Shown: positions 1 to 13,422 of the stretch, one piece after another | Layout of the letters: each line of letters starts with the position of its first letter | How positions within the stretch are numbered: position 1 is the first letter of the stretch | Source: Hymenolepis diminuta | Lineage: Eukaryota > Platyhelminthes > Cestoda > Cyclophyllidea > Hymenolepididae | DNA: 64,000 nucleotides | Assembly (NCBI GenBank): GCA_900708905.1 | Contig: CAADRB010000051.1 | Span: 883,694-947,693, forward strand | Reading direction: 5' to 3' | The notes under the pieces: model-generated | Database searches by the model: none | Told to the model about the DNA's origin: nothing | What the model saw: only the letters and a program-made list of their open reading frames with translations | Made by a program: the position numbers and the translations under genes

Positions 1-1478
1 TTACGACTAATTTTAACACCGTTAGCCGAATAAACAAAATTTTGTTTACACCAACAAACAACCACTTTTAGAGAATTTTGTATCCAAAGCGATTTTCCAC
101 TTAGCTCCAACCTCGATCCGAAGGTAATTAGATTGTTGCAAGATAGGACTTGAAGGTCACCGAATGAAGCAGGATAAGAATCAACAAGTGTAAGACCACA
201 AAAGAGAAAGAGTAAAGATTTAGCAAGGATATTATTCTAATGAGAAGTAATAGAGAGCGAATGAGAGAGGAAGGAAGACTTCAGTAATGTGGAGGGCAAC
301 TGATGTGCTGGAGATAGGAGCTGACTGGAGGAACTGCAGATAGAGACCCGGCTGTAGGAGATTAACAGAAGTGAATTGGATGGCTGTGTGATGGTAATTG
401 GAAGACAGTAAGATTACAGGTTAGAGAGAATTCTATTGTTCTTTTTAATGATAAGCGTTCATTAATGCGATGGTAATTAATAAATAACCGATTTCATTGG
501 GACAAGATTTTGCTTTGATTATTGTCATGGTTTTGTCAAAACAATAGGGCATAAATCACTTGTAGAGAACAATTTTTCCCAAAAAACAAAGAGCCAAGAA
601 TGCTTGCAGTGTCTGTTACAAATCGATGAGCACAATATTCAACCGCAAGTACAATTATATGGCGAATCCGCCAATATCGGTTTGAATTCATTAGATGGGC
701 CTAATTAAAACCCAATTCCCCTTCATTATCTCATGATGAAAGTTCTCTGCCTTCTTCCTTCTGGGTCTGAGCAACTTTGTCCATAGTATGCCTCAGTAAT
801 CTAAATTATATTAGTTACTACATGCCTAATTTCCTAAACTTCCTGGTGGGAAGTGAACTAGCAAAGCTCAAAGCCGCGGAATTTTATCTCTAAGTAGCCC
901 ATCATCCTACTCAAGATGCGAATGCCAGTCCTGACAGTCTAACAGTAATTACGGACAAAAAACATTATCAATCTGGTGATGTTTTGATCTCCAAACAATT
1001 TGTATTCATATATAGTCTTTGATGAATTAATAAAGCGTCTTGAAGTAACCGACACCTGGTTACTTCTCACTCCCTTCAAGTCTGAGTAAATCGAGGTTAG
1101 CGATATTTGGTGGAAGCATGGATCATAACGGCAGGAAACTAGACTGTCAACAGTGCAGTCTTACTTTACAAAAGTTTTTGTATATAAATTAGAAATGCTT
1201 TCCAGCCACATCTGCATAAATTGCATTTATACTGGTATCTTGACTTGCTCCGATAACATGGGATTGACCTGTAATGCACCTTCCCCTGAGCATCATTTCA
1301 GAAAAATAAGTCGCAAGTGTTCTAAATCATATTCAAATTGCCATCATTCTGCAGATAGTTCTACAAAGTTTCGAGTGTACAGAAAATCATGTTTGGGGAG
1401 GGGGGGGGGAGGGAGCAGCAGAACAACACAAGAGAAATAAGATTGATAGAAAATTCAGGATGAATCACGCGGCGGACC
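1..1478. other. Spacer downstream of the Rag GTPase gene
   Basis: I see no gene here. A reading frame at 1153-1440 has no homology that I recognise and contains a G-run (ten G at 1400-1409). Confidence 0.5.
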
Positions 1479-4400
1479 TCATACAACGGGATTATCTGAA
1501 TTATTGAGGTTTAGTGTGGCTTTTGAGCTGTTCTCGACATTATCTCTCACATCACCCTTGTCATCTGTCGTTGTTGGCTTGTCATTGGTGATTGCTTGTT
1601 GGTTGACACTTAACATGCGCTGTATACCCTCCTTCACTATTTGGTAATTGTATTCAATAACACCTGGAAGGTAAAGTTTAATATGATATATAAACATGAC
1701 GGTTTTTCTATTTTTATTACTATCAGAGAGTTCATCTTGAGTGAGCTCTGTTATGCCTAAAATGCCCTCACTGGCCTCACCTCTACCTGCTCGTGCTCAA
1801 ATGAGCAAAAATGAAATGACCCAACATTCAATTAAATAAACTAGTTAACAAGCTCTAAACACAGTGAACATGGACTCATTCAGAAACCCAGGAGTCAAAT
1901 AATAAAAATTGAATATTACAATATGAGAAAGTAGACAACTCAAACTCAGATAAAGTAAGGCTCTCGATGCCATGATTTCATTATAAACACCCATTCCGTC
2001 TTCCGTTCTCAGCCTTTACTCGGTTATTTTACTACTTCGATCGTTCAGATGCTACTTCAAGAGCAAAAATTGTATCGTGGGCAATAATAATATCATTGAG
2101 CTGGCAGAGCCTTCATATTTCCTTTATCAATTGAATCGATGATTGATACTGGCGGTAACTTCGCCCAAAGACCCAAAGAAAACAAGTCCTGACTTGACCA
2201 CATCCTAATATATTTTAGCCCACAAACAGGACAGAACTGACACCATAAGAAAACAAATTATGCTCAGTGAGACTTTATCATTGGAGCCCGGAGATGACAA
2301 TCGAGTTGGTGACTAACCTTAGTGAAGTAGCTGTGGCTGCCATACACTCATGAGCTACAGTTTAGAAAAATATTATCTGTTTGTTGCGTCATGTCAATTA
2401 TAAATAACCCCAATGCGATAACGATTGTGTTCATGACCGACGCTTAATGTAATGTATTCAGTGATTAAAATAACCTGGTAAATATTAGTCTCAAAGGAGG
2501 AAGAAAACAATAGATACATATTTATACCACTGTTAAAGAAGTCTATACGTTAGAAGATGAGTCACTCGATTGCGAGATCGAGTACTAATATGCACTTTCG
2601 GATGAACGAAAAGTAAGGAATAAGGTCTCTTTAGAACAGAAAATGGATCTTCTCCACACTGCAAGGACGCGACAAACGTGCTCCAACGTTGCAGCATATA
2701 AACTGTAAGAAGCGTGGTCTAAATAAAGGTCTATTAAGGCATGAAAGATATGAATACAACATGAAGATAGTGAATAAATAGACATTTTTACGAAACCACG
2801 TACGCAAAGCTCAGATTATTTTCTCATAGAAAAGCAAATTATTTTCTTAATTCTACATCCCCGCCTTAAATTGCCACATCTATATCAGACAGAAATCTGA
2901 AACTTCCAAAAGGTAATCGCTATCAAACACTTTTTGCAAAACAAAGCAACAGAGTCGGAAAGCTCAATCTCACGAGGACGGGATGTTTGTCGACTAGGTG
3001 ACTGCCATCGTGGCTGGCTAAGATGTAGATAACTCAAAATATGCGCGCACACACACGTCAGAAGCGGATACTATGTGTCCTTCGAGTGACTTGATCAAAC
3101 GCATGAGATCGTAGAATTCTTACTTGAGCTTTAGGGCGAGATAAAACTGGCTGGCTTCTAGATTAAATTACACAACATAAATGCTTGTGCTCTCCAAATA
3201 ACTCCCAGGACACATCTATCACAGTAGTTGCCAGTAGGAGGAAGAATGCCAAGTGCTCAACATTACTGTCATTATCTAAATGACAGTCTAATGAGTTGGT
3301 CAACTTTACACCGCTAATACCTTCTTGGTTCCAACGGCCAGTCCAGATGCAGAATTATAAAAGAAAATAGAGATTGATAGTGAAGGTGACCGAGGACAGA
3401 GTTTGACTACTTCTGTTGCTATTTGCAAGAACAAAGTTCACATTATAAGGAATAGGGATATGGTATCCGCGACATTAGTATCGGACCAGATGATAGACTC
3501 CCTTTGAGTCACGGCGACTTGAGTATGGTTTACCACCTCCTGTCCCCAATGTGTCTATTTTGTCTATCGAAAATATGTGAGGTAGAACGGACGTGTTCTC
3601 GTTGGTGTCCTATGAGAATTTTTGCATGTAATTCCCAATAGTCAATAACTAAGAAATTGTTGATGACGGCCATTTTCATCAGTGCTGGCCTTGACTATAC
3701 CATGATGTAGTCAAATCTGACGAGCAAGCTGCAGATTAAGAGAGTTGCTAAGATGCAAACAGAGAAATTTATCTATAGATAGGCAATACTTATCCCTAAT
3801 TTTATAATATTCTACGCTGCGTCATCTTCATTATTACATTACTTCGATGATTATTTAGCAATATTTCAGCGGCAAGTTAACTTGATATTACCATTAAAAC
3901 CATCCAGCGATTTTATTTGCAATACATATATTAAAAGGATTAAAAAATGATAGATTTATAAGTGGCGTATGCGGCACCGCTACGAAGAGCCAGGGTGGTA
4001 TATGCTTACCATCTCACCACCCAATTAGATTGGATGTAGTATTTAACAGTCCAATAATGTTCTTATCCTTGGTGAGTACCTCCACTGTCGATTGTAGAAA
4101 AATGCAGGTAACGGGAAATGCTTTTTCAAATATCATACCAAATAAACAAACTCCAATGACTTCAAGTATATTACTCGGCATATTTCAACAACCATAAGTG
4201 TATATTCAAATGGTGTGTTTTACATGAAATCCTGGAGATTGGCTGTCGAGGTTTGAAACTACTTATTACTCGGATTTAGCGACCTTTGATTAGACTCCAT
4301 TCTAAAAAGTCAAAATCTCAGTCTTGGCACATATTACTGTATTAGAGGATTGGTCAAGACTAAGGAAACAAAAATAATAAATTCATTTATTTAAAGATCG

Positions 4401-7400
4401 TATCAAAAGTACGAATTGGACAAAAGAAAGCACGACTTGCAAATTCAAGTAGAGCTCTACGGGGCCTGATAATAACTTCTGTCATTTCGAGATTCTATTC
4501 CAGCTTTAAAATGCAACATTTAGTTCTGAAGTTTGTATTCATGAAAATATATTCTTTTCAGTTTCTTGAACTGCCTTGAATTTGACATGTCAATATGAAA
4601 AAACACATTCAACAGTGCAAAAAATAAGAAGTGATTGCATGGCCAATTTCTTCTTTACACGATTGCTGTATTCAACGAGAAAATGTAAAGTTAAAAAAGA
4701 TCGAGTTGTAGTTGGTACTACTCACTCAATCCATTAAACTATAAATCTTTGCCTTCACGTTTTCTAGTATTCTCCTTGGGTAGGAATACATAATCACAGA
4801 GCTGCACTTGCGGAAAACTCGAATTCTGCCACCTTCATTAGCGATACTTAACCAGCGAGTCTTAATTACGAATGTTAAAATCTACTAACCGATAAATCAG
4901 TACTCGAAGGATGACAATTACGAGTTTCGCTCAAGTGCACCAAAAATATTTCACTTGGTTTGTAAACAATAACCGAATAACAAACAAGAATGTATGGATG
5001 TTACGTCGCATAATACGAGATTATTTTATGACGTAAGGTGGCTGAAAAGAGCAATATAGGGCGTAAATGAAAAAGTAGTATCGACCGATATAAGTACGGA
5101 CGTATGCGTGTTTAACACAATAACGCTCTTGGGCGTGCAAAAATAATACAGACAACTGCTAAAGAATTTAACGCAAACAGAATAACAAAGTATACATTAT
5201 AAAATTAATCGTAAGCCCCATGCATACTGATAAGCCAGCAACCTAGTCAGGGACTGTACGAACGCACTTGCCAGCGTGCAGGTAAAATGGGCGCAGAGCG
5301 TGGATTAAGGAGGATTGTGGTCATGCTGGCAAGATGGCCGTTTCCTCTCATCTTTTGCAATCGTAATGCTTCTAGATAATTATTCATGTCGTTCATTCAT
5401 TTTACAGACTTTATGCTCTTTCTTGTTGCTTGCCTTTCCTATATAATGTTATCGAATAAAGATCTACGTAGATCATACTTCCTACATATCGGTCTATTTA
5501 AAGAGAGGGCGTCTAAATGGCACACGTTGTCATGGGTTTTTCATCATAAATTGTCAATTAGAATGACTCAAAAGTATTTATATGCCCAGTCATCCTAAAT
5601 CGATGATAAACTTCGTAATCTGATAGGCGAACGCGTTTACAGCTTCCTCCTGCTAAAAAACATTACGATTAAAAATATGAAGTCTTCGACTCATTTATGC
5701 AAACAAACAAAAGACGCAATGTGTGAGTACTTTCTATCCTACATTTTTCTGTAGTAGTTAAGCGGATCTTCTTCTGCACCTGTTGGAGTATCAAGAACAG
5801 ATGTCAATAATTTAGGAGTTAGGACTAATTTCTAGCAGTTAACAGTAGATAACCACAGTTCCAAGTCAAGTAGAACACTAAGAGTTGAGTGTCGGCCTAA
5901 GTATATCGCACAAGAGCAGTTAAAATACGGGAGAGTGGACGAGAATCGAGAGAGATTGGAACGGAGGGGAAGAAAACACCTCACTAGTAGATAAGTGACA
6001 ACTGTGTGCATGCGAGACAGTCTATATGAGTCACTTGGAAGAAGGCGTGCATGAGAATGAGTGCAAGTGGACTTTTAAATGAAACAAGACATTTATAGAA
6101 AAAAGAGAATCGACAAAAACGTCTAAACATGAATGTTAGGGATTGGGGCATAGAGACATCACCGTGGCTTCCTTGACGAAAAATGAAAGTGTTTTTATAG
6201 AAAATGTGATTGAAGAATAATTTTGAAATGCACAGGGAGGCATCCTTCATACTCGTGAACTTCGAATATTTAGGAAAAGCAGTTATCGAATTATTTAGCT
6301 TTCAAAAAGACGCGAATTCAGCAAAAAGATAAAAGGTAGGACGTAGAAGACACTTTCAAAAAGAGGAAATGATTTCAAATCGAATAGAATGATGTTTAAA
6401 AGCGCATTGGAGGTAAAATTAAATGAACTAGATTTCAATTTAAAAAAAATTTCTGGAAAAGAGGTTTGTGAATCATACCAATGAACGAAAATAGTCATTG
6501 CAATCGATGGAATGATGAGAATCTTTGACCTACTATTCATGCTCAGCCACGACGAAATAGTCATTTCAAACCACGAAATAAGCAGTCACGTTTAACTAAA
6601 TAAAAAGAAATAATTAATAATTGCCGGCATTTCGTGGTGATTACATAAGAAAAGCCAGATTTTATAGACACTGATCATCTTCGAATAAAACAACCGAGGT
6701 GCCAGGCTACCAAATGCCTGGGACTGTTCACGGAAAGAAAGCAAAGTTCCAACACTATCGATCAACAAGGACTTCAGGCGCCTAATTTCTGGGTGCTTTA
6801 AGTCTTATAATACAGCCACATAACGAAATGCCATCCCCAATATTGACAACAAATTTATTGCGATTCTAACCAAAGGATCTTTTGAAAAGGAAAATGCACA
6901 TATTCTTCAGAAGTGAGTTGTGAACAAGTAAAATCTCATACCCCATGAACCAAATCTACCTATTCTTTCCTCAAACTACATTTTTGTATAAGAGCTTTAC
7001 AAACAAACGGAATACTATAATTACTAATGAATGTTGAAATTTCGATCGATTATTATTAAAGTGAACAGACAACAAACCTATCTTCTCCAGCGACTCCTCG
7101 CGAAGAATGCAAACCAGCGCCATGTACCGGTTGATGCCTCGCAAGTATATCACAGTGGCATTATTTAATACAATAGTGGAGGAAGTCTGCTCCGAAAATG
7201 GGGGGTCGTTGAGCTCTGCTGCTGGTCTAGGGTAATAAAATCACACTCCAAAACTATTTAAATATCACATAAGTAGTAAACATAGGCATATGTAGACTCA
7301 CGTATAGATAGAGGAGATGTTGGTGACGACATCAATCATATCGCAGCACAGCTCGTAAGTTTGAATGTCGACGAGAGCGGAGTCGGTTGCCAAGTAGATT

Positions 7401-9178
7401 TTTGTTGCCACATCAAAGAGAAAGGCCTTATCCAACATTGAGCTCTAATGAATAACCAACAGAATGCAAAGTAGGCAAAAAATCTTTAAAAACATTTTAG
7501 AATCACTGTTTGGTAGGGGAAATAAGCGAAGAACAAGCTCAAAGGAAATTCCAGTATCGAGCATCAGTAAAAAAAGGAGACTGCACATACAGATTCCAGA
7601 GAGTTGTGGTGATTAAAATTGTATAGATAGATAAAAAACAAAAATTTGACGATGGAAGAAATCAATCGTATGCAGTTCATCGTGGTCAGAATCTGAGAAT
7701 GTGCATATCAGTTATCAGTTCAATCGGCTAGAAAAATCAAGCAAAGCACAATGATCGATCAAACTCGATTGAACAATCTGAATATATCGACTAACAAACA
7801 GAAACAGAAAGCAGGCAAAGACTACAATTGAGCTACTCCAATTCAGCCGTTCGATTTTTCATTGAAATAAATGCACAGTTTCATTTAAAGTAGCGTACAA
7901 ACACAATCTAGTTAACAAATTAATAGGAGCCTTCTCGTGGTTCACGTGTACTTATTGGAATAATGGGCAAAATGAATTAAAAAAAAACACAAGTCTAAAT
8001 GATCAACGACACAAACTATCATAAGATAAAATGAATAAGCAGATTTTCAGATATAACAACAACAGCACTGAATCGAATAATCTTTGGCATGAAAATTCGT
8101 ATTTTGCAGTCTTTGGACCTCGGAGATTGTTGAACGAATATAATAATTTTACCACATTACAAACTACTTATGGCATTCGAGATGTAGGAAGTGCGGATTT
8201 TGGATTTACCTTAAAGAGCTTAATAAGCCTATTTCAAAGTAGTAACAGACAACACGTTAACAGTCATACCATAAGTAGAATCTAAAAAATCGTTTTCTCG
8301 TAGCAAATAAGAGGATAAAAAGTGACTTACTGATATGAATATGTTAAGTAAGTCTTCAAAAGCATCCAAATAAGGAATTAACTTCTGAACAACCTTGCTG
8401 AAGGCTTCAAAGACGGAGTGATCGTAGATGGTCGTAAGATGGAACCTAAACACAAAATAAGGAAAGGTTAGTTCTGCATTAACATGAAAGGCAGAAAGCA
8501 AAAATTTAAATCAAAACTGGACTCGCTGAAATAGCTAAGGTGGTAAGATTAGATTAATATGAAGAATAAGTAATTAGGATATTACCCAAGAGTAACGCCA
8601 CTTGGATCAGTGACTGTATGGCTGCAAGATGCGACAATATCATCAACGATATTATTAACTCGTTGGGCAATATCTCGCTGGATCTCAATTTTTTGATCAT
8701 CCAACAGAGCATCCACTTTGTGGATGAATACTTCGTATTTGATTTTTGGGTTCCTTTTATAAGCGTACTCGACAGTCGCAGTAAGTCGTTGTAAAGCTGA
8801 CATGTAATCATCTTGAGCATCAATCACAAATATAATAGCTCCGGATTCACAGAATAGGGAGTCTGATAGAAAACCAGAGTCGCAGAAATCGATATGTCCA
8901 GGGAAATCCCAGATTTGAAATTTGATGAAAGAACAATCAGAAATGTCTAGAAGTATTAGAATGAAACAGAAGAGATTGGCTTACCATTCTTTTCAATTTT
9001 ATTTGTACTTTCGAGGTAAAGAGTTTCCGCTGGAGCAAGTTTATGAAACACAACCTTTTGAATTGAGGATTTCCCACTTCTTTCATAAGTTATTAAACAA
9101 TAATGAAAGTCTACGTTACCCCTTCAATCCCATAAGAAATATTTTCGGCTTCTGATCAGTTTCTTCATTCTCTGCCAT
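1479..9178 (-). CDS. RRAGC: Ras-related GTP-binding protein C/D (Rag GTPase), 7 exons
   Basis: Rag GTPases form A/B-C/D heterodimers that recruit TORC1 to the lysosome when amino acids are present. Exons in transcript order: 9120-9178, 8985-9079, 8586-8946, 8331-8445, 7302-7444, 7078-7226, 1479-1663. All junctions are GT-AG and in frame, giving 368 residues against about 399 in human RagC. Visible motifs: P-loop GLKGSGKS (17-24), switch region IWDFPG (63-68), the RagC-type HKVD in place of NKxD (127-130), then [19 protein letters not shown] and CILREES near the C terminus. The start is the first ATG before the P-loop; the N terminus lacks the long Gly/Ala extension of vertebrate RagC. The last exon lies 5.4 kb away but opens with GVIEYNY, matching the RagC C-terminal domain, in the required phase. 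Introns 1 and 2 are only 40 and 38 nt. RagC versus RagD cannot be decided; an invertebrate probably has one C/D gene. Confidence 0.93.
4805..4870 (-). repeat. Possible truncated SINE-like fragment
   Basis: About 60 bp resemble the middle of the SINE-like copies at 19620-19765 and 28020-28155 (shared AATTCTGCCA followed by a T-rich stretch). Too short to be sure. Confidence 0.3.
5800..6262 (-). repeat. Dispersed repeat family A, copy 1 (intronic)
   Basis: Read on the minus strand this aligns along its length with 11578-12035 (+), 19800-20275 (-) and 54500-55000 (+). Recurring anchors in the same order are a TTTTCGT(C)nACGAAG-like block, GTGATRTC, a YCATATC/ACTCATA block before GCGTCCTTG, and a CTAGAA/AGTCTTAG block at the distal end. 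No open frame is shared, so it is probably a non-autonomous element. Confidence 0.7.
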
Positions 9179-9594
9179 TTTTACTGTCTAAATAAATAAG
9201 ATCTACGTGATAATTAGCTGACCAACAGTCAGCAAATATTTCATGCATGTTAAATTGAAATATACAAATAATTTACATCTAAAATTTGGCTAAATATAAA
9301 CAACCGAAACATTGATAAAACAAATTCATTATGCGGATTTAGTCATTAAAATTCATTATAAAAAAGGAACTGTAAAAGACAATTAATATTAAATTAATGC
9401 ACACAATAAGTGCTCAAATAGCCCAATGACACATTAAAGGTCAAGTTTCATTTGGTGCGGTGTAATTTTTATTTTATAAAAGTCTAAGATATGAGATAAA
9501 TTATATAATTTAATTTATCTATTTAATTTCACTTTATGACGGTAATTTTAAAATTTTTCCGTTGGGTCATGGCGAAATATTATAAATATCTTGG

Positions 9595-9663
9595 ATCAAG
9601 GTCAATATACCCCGGCGGGGGGTATATTGACCTTGATACAAATTGATTATTTACGTACCCTTA
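9595..9663. repeat. Palindromic left end of a 30-bp tandem repeat array
   Basis: Two 19-nt arms, ATCAAGGTCAATATACCCC (9595-9613) and its exact reverse complement (9619-9637), flank a 5-nt spacer. The same unit occurs after the gap in one orientation only, so the array changes direction here. Each arm contains TCAAGGTCA, an extended nuclear-receptor half-site. Confidence 0.85.
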
Positions 9664-10463
9664 NNNNNNNNNNNNNNNNNNNNNNNNNNNNNNNNNNNNN
9701 NNNNNNNNNNNNNNNNNNNNNNNNNNNNNNNNNNNNNNNNNNNNNNNNNNNNNNNNNNNNNNNNNNNNNNNNNNNNNNNNNNNNNNNNNNNNNNNNNNNN
9801 NNNNNNNNNNNNNNNNNNNNNNNNNNNNNNNNNNNNNNNNNNNNNNNNNNNNNNNNNNNNNNNNNNNNNNNNNNNNNNNNNNNNNNNNNNNNNNNNNNNN
9901 NNNNNNNNNNNNNNNNNNNNNNNNNNNNNNNNNNNNNNNNNNNNNNNNNNNNNNNNNNNNNNNNNNNNNNNNNNNNNNNNNNNNNNNNNNNNNNNNNNNN
10001 NNNNNNNNNNNNNNNNNNNNNNNNNNNNNNNNNNNNNNNNNNNNNNNNNNNNNNNNNNNNNNNNNNNNNNNNNNNNNNNNNNNNNNNNNNNNNNNNNNNN
10101 NNNNNNNNNNNNNNNNNNNNNNNNNNNNNNNNNNNNNNNNNNNNNNNNNNNNNNNNNNNNNNNNNNNNNNNNNNNNNNNNNNNNNNNNNNNNNNNNNNNN
10201 NNNNNNNNNNNNNNNNNNNNNNNNNNNNNNNNNNNNNNNNNNNNNNNNNNNNNNNNNNNNNNNNNNNNNNNNNNNNNNNNNNNNNNNNNNNNNNNNNNNN
10301 NNNNNNNNNNNNNNNNNNNNNNNNNNNNNNNNNNNNNNNNNNNNNNNNNNNNNNNNNNNNNNNNNNNNNNNNNNNNNNNNNNNNNNNNNNNNNNNNNNNN
10401 NNNNNNNNNNNNNNNNNNNNNNNNNNNNNNNNNNNNNNNNNNNNNNNNNNNNNNNNNNNNNNN
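9664..10463. other. Assembly gap (800 N) inside the tandem array
   Basis: Runs of N. The flanks on both sides carry the same repeat unit, so the gap probably replaces more units. Long reading frames spanning it are artefacts. Confidence 0.95.
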
Positions 10464-10474
10464 ATTTTTTAGAC

Positions 10475-10530
10475 CGGGGGGTATATTGACCTTGATGCAT
10501 ATTACGGGGGGTATATTGACCTTGATCCAT
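10475..10530 (+). repeat. Right end of the 30-bp tandem repeat array
   Basis: Two units of GGGGGTATATTGACCTTGAT begin 30 bp apart (about 10476 and 10506), differing in the linker. They have the same orientation as the second arm of the palindrome before the gap. TGACCTTGA is at 10487-10495 and 10517-10525. Confidence 0.85.
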
Positions 10531-11577
10531 ATCTTTTTGCAGAGCTCTTATTCGTATACAATTTGCTTTATTAAAAATCGTTCGTACATGTCCTGAAATG
10601 GGTAGTTGTTCATTTTGACAACGAATGAACCAATTCTTTTATTTAAACAGTATTTTTTCAAACTTCTTCCCTTATACATTCACCCGAAATGTTTGTGTCT
10701 TAAATTAATTTATAGCACATTTCAAGTTTCCACATGTCTTGAATCTAATTATTTTGTAATTTAAAACTTTTAACTGGTTGGATATTAGAAGAATGGCATA
10801 TTTTGAACAACAAAAGGATTTTTTACGATTGGCTGATAATGCTTTGCATTATTAGTTCTCAGACCTGCAAAAGTGGTGATCAGTAAAGCTTGGACATGCA
10901 ATAACTGTGTATTTACAGAAAGACTCCAAAGCTTTTCCTAAACAGATGCTCGATTTATTTTAGTTTGTCCTGCCAAGGAAGAGTCCTTTAAATGAAAATA
11001 AGCGGGCATTAACTTGTTTAATTTAATAAAACGGTGATCTGGATCTGAATCTTTAAGAGAATTTGGGGATTGTGTGATTGGAATAAGAATTTACATTTAT
11101 TAACAGAAAAGGACGTAGAGCGTCTATATTTCATCAGCTATTTGCATACCTCCCTCCTTCCTAAATCAGCACTGCATTTCAATTAATAATACATACTTGA
11201 CGTCTGTTTGTCAATCCTCGGCATTCAAATCACATTGTTAATAAGATTCCTTCCGCCATTCACGCATTGTTATGCCGTTATAAATTTTTAACCACCTTAC
11301 ACATAGCTATCTGTATTCGCATTTTATTATCAAACTTTTAACTCTTCTTATCAACCCTAAATCTATAAATGCACTGTTGTAGTGTTGTAATGTGTTTTTG
11401 CCACATAATCGGCTTTACTAACTTCATCTCTTATCTCCAAATCCTCTCTGCAACGATGGATACCGCTTCTGCTCTTAACGTTATCTCTGACACTCACCAA
11501 GCTGCTTCATTTGTAACCCCTTTCGACCGTTTAATATTTAAACTACATATTTTTAAACTATTCTATGTTTACTGTGA
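10531..11577. other. AT-rich spacer, no gene seen
   Basis: No reading frame, splice-bounded exon or RNA gene that I can support. A 71-residue frame at 11369-11584 runs into repeat family A and has no recognisable domain. Confidence 0.45.
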
Positions 11578-12035
11578 AGGATGACTCTCAATGCATTTCC
11601 AGAATTACTCTTTATTCCCATCCTCTATGAAAATATTTCGGTTTTTCGTCTACGAAATCACAGTGATATCTTTATGACCCTATGACTCAAACCTCTATCT
11701 GTCATATCTAGACAAGTTTATTGATTCTCTTTTCTTCCACAACTGCCCCATTTCGTTTGAAAGTATATCTGCACTCATACCTCACGCGCACCCTTGCCTA
11801 AGCGACTCTCCCCTTAGTTGGCTTTGTATTTCCACTCACACAGGGGCGGACACACGCTCCTACGCTGCCCTCTCATCGCCTTTGTTTCTCATCACTCTTA
11901 CCCCGTTGAACCCTCATTGTGGCTTGATCAATACATTTTGACCTATGCAGGTCTTGATGTTCTGCTCTAGAACAGTTGTTAGCCGTAGTCTCAACTTCTG
12001 CAATCCAGATCAGTTCGTTTTACTCTAACCTCATC
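11578..12035 (+). repeat. Dispersed repeat family A, copy 2
   Basis: Plus-oriented copy of the family at 5800-6262. It shares the TTTTTCGTCTACGAA-type block, GTGATATCTTTATG, CACTCATAC...GCGCACCCTTG and the distal AGTCTCAACTTCTGCAATC block with the copy at 54500. Confidence 0.72.
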
Positions 12036-12473
12036 AACAACTCACTTTTTGTGACTTTCTATGCTACATACACTTGATCACTTTCTGATATATGTTTAAG
12101 GAGTGTTTTTTTAAATTTCAAATGGCGTGTATCCTTGGAGCAGCTCCTAACCTCCATTTCTGACATTACTTTTGTGAACAATGGTCATAGATTTGATTAA
12201 CTCATATTAAGACAATTTAGATTAAAGACAGAGAGATGCACTGGATCGCGTGCTTATTGTTTCTTCATGGAGTACGCATTCATCAAAATGTGGTACTGCC
12301 TTGAAAAGGGTATGCTAAAAGTTTGCTACCGGGCTATATACTTGCCAAATCGGAAGCAGAAAAGTACATGTGCAAGAGATCGGGAGACCAATAAAGGTAT
12401 TTAGAACTCCATAGATGACAGTTATCACGGCATATTGGTCCAGCCCAACAAATTTAGAAAATCGACCAAAATA

Positions 12474-13110
12474 TCACCTTTGATCGTCGCGCACATTTAT
12501 TCCCAGAAAGTTCATCTCAATAACCAGAAATATTCGCCATAATGACAATAAGAGTCTGATCAGATATTGTAAATCCGAAGTAGGATCAACATTGGCATTC
12601 CTTACTATCAGTACAATAGGAATTTGATCGGGCATCACTGAGTTCAATATCGATTCCACCCTGGTCCTACCCCCATTCAGAGAAAATACTGAACAAATTA
12701 CAACCAGGGCTTTGCCAAAAGAACCATGTACCCCATAATTAGACATTCCAAGCGCACTTGCAGAAAGGAGACTGCAATACCGCGTCCACCTATGCATTTG
12801 ATGATCGTTTCTGCTAAGTCCAAGTATGTTGATCATTTCCCGAGTAAAAATTTTGCACGAGACCATATCACTGAGGTCGACAGAGGGCGCTTCTTGTGGT
12901 GTTAAATTACACAAATCCTCATAAAAAAGAGGTATTGGTTCGTTTTTCTTTTAACGGCTGGATGGGAGGAAATAACCTGCTGACTGGGATAGTCATACCA
13001 GCCGTGATCAAATAAAAAATGCCTAGGTAGAAATAAATCTGCTCAACATCAACAAATGTTAGATTGCCAATTCCTTTTAGTTTTCTTTTCGCAAATAATT
13101 TCGTAGACAT
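12474..13110 (-). CDS. Unrecognised candidate coding segments (two adjacent frames)
   Basis: On the minus strand a 63-residue frame starts at an ATG at 13110 (MSTKLFAKRK...) with a hydrophobic stretch (IYFYLGIFYLITAG). It is followed at once, in another frame, by about 150 open residues (12474-12914) ending in a possible donor, AAAG|GTGATA. I could not find a phase-consistent short intron joining them. A frameshift, a missing exon or chance are all possible. I do not recognise the family. Confidence 0.3.
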
Positions 13111-13422
13111 GGTAATCTAAATGCAAAATCGGAGGGGAGATAAATAAATAGTAATGAAAAGCAAAAGCTAATAGGTATTGACCTTCAAATAAAATTTTAT
13201 AAAAACAAAATGAATACAAAATTGCAGGGTCTCGGAGTAAAGCCTACCATTATGGCAATCCCGCATTATTAGAGTTCTGGCTTTTGTTGACTGTCTTGAG
13301 GTGGTAATCAGTTTATTACGGTGGCGAGCACGCACTGTTACCATCTCGGACGATCTTTCAATACCGAAATCAAGGCAGTCTTTTTTTACTCAACATACAG
13401 TGGATTGCTCAATTTTTACAGA

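Larger units (their letters stand above)
1664..7077 (-). other. Long last intron of the Rag GTPase gene
   Basis: This 5414-nt interval separates exon 6 (donor G|GTTTGT) from exon 7 (acceptor TTCCAG|GT). It carries no convincing exon on either strand. It holds one minus-oriented copy of the ~450-bp dispersed repeat (5800-6262) and a short SINE-like piece (4805-4870). The other introns of this gene are 38-886 nt. Confidence 0.75.

Noticed and set aside
8031..8285. 84-residue plus-strand frame inside Rag intron 4
   Set aside because: No domain, no splice signals that make sense, and antisense to an intron of a confident gene.
9591..10596. Reading frames of about 290-320 residues across 9591-10596
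   Set aside because: Nearly all residues are unknown because the frame runs through the N gap; the visible ends are the translated tandem repeat.
12474..13110. Assignment of the minus-strand frames to an ion channel or receptor
   Set aside because: Only generic hydrophobicity supports it; no family motif could be identified.
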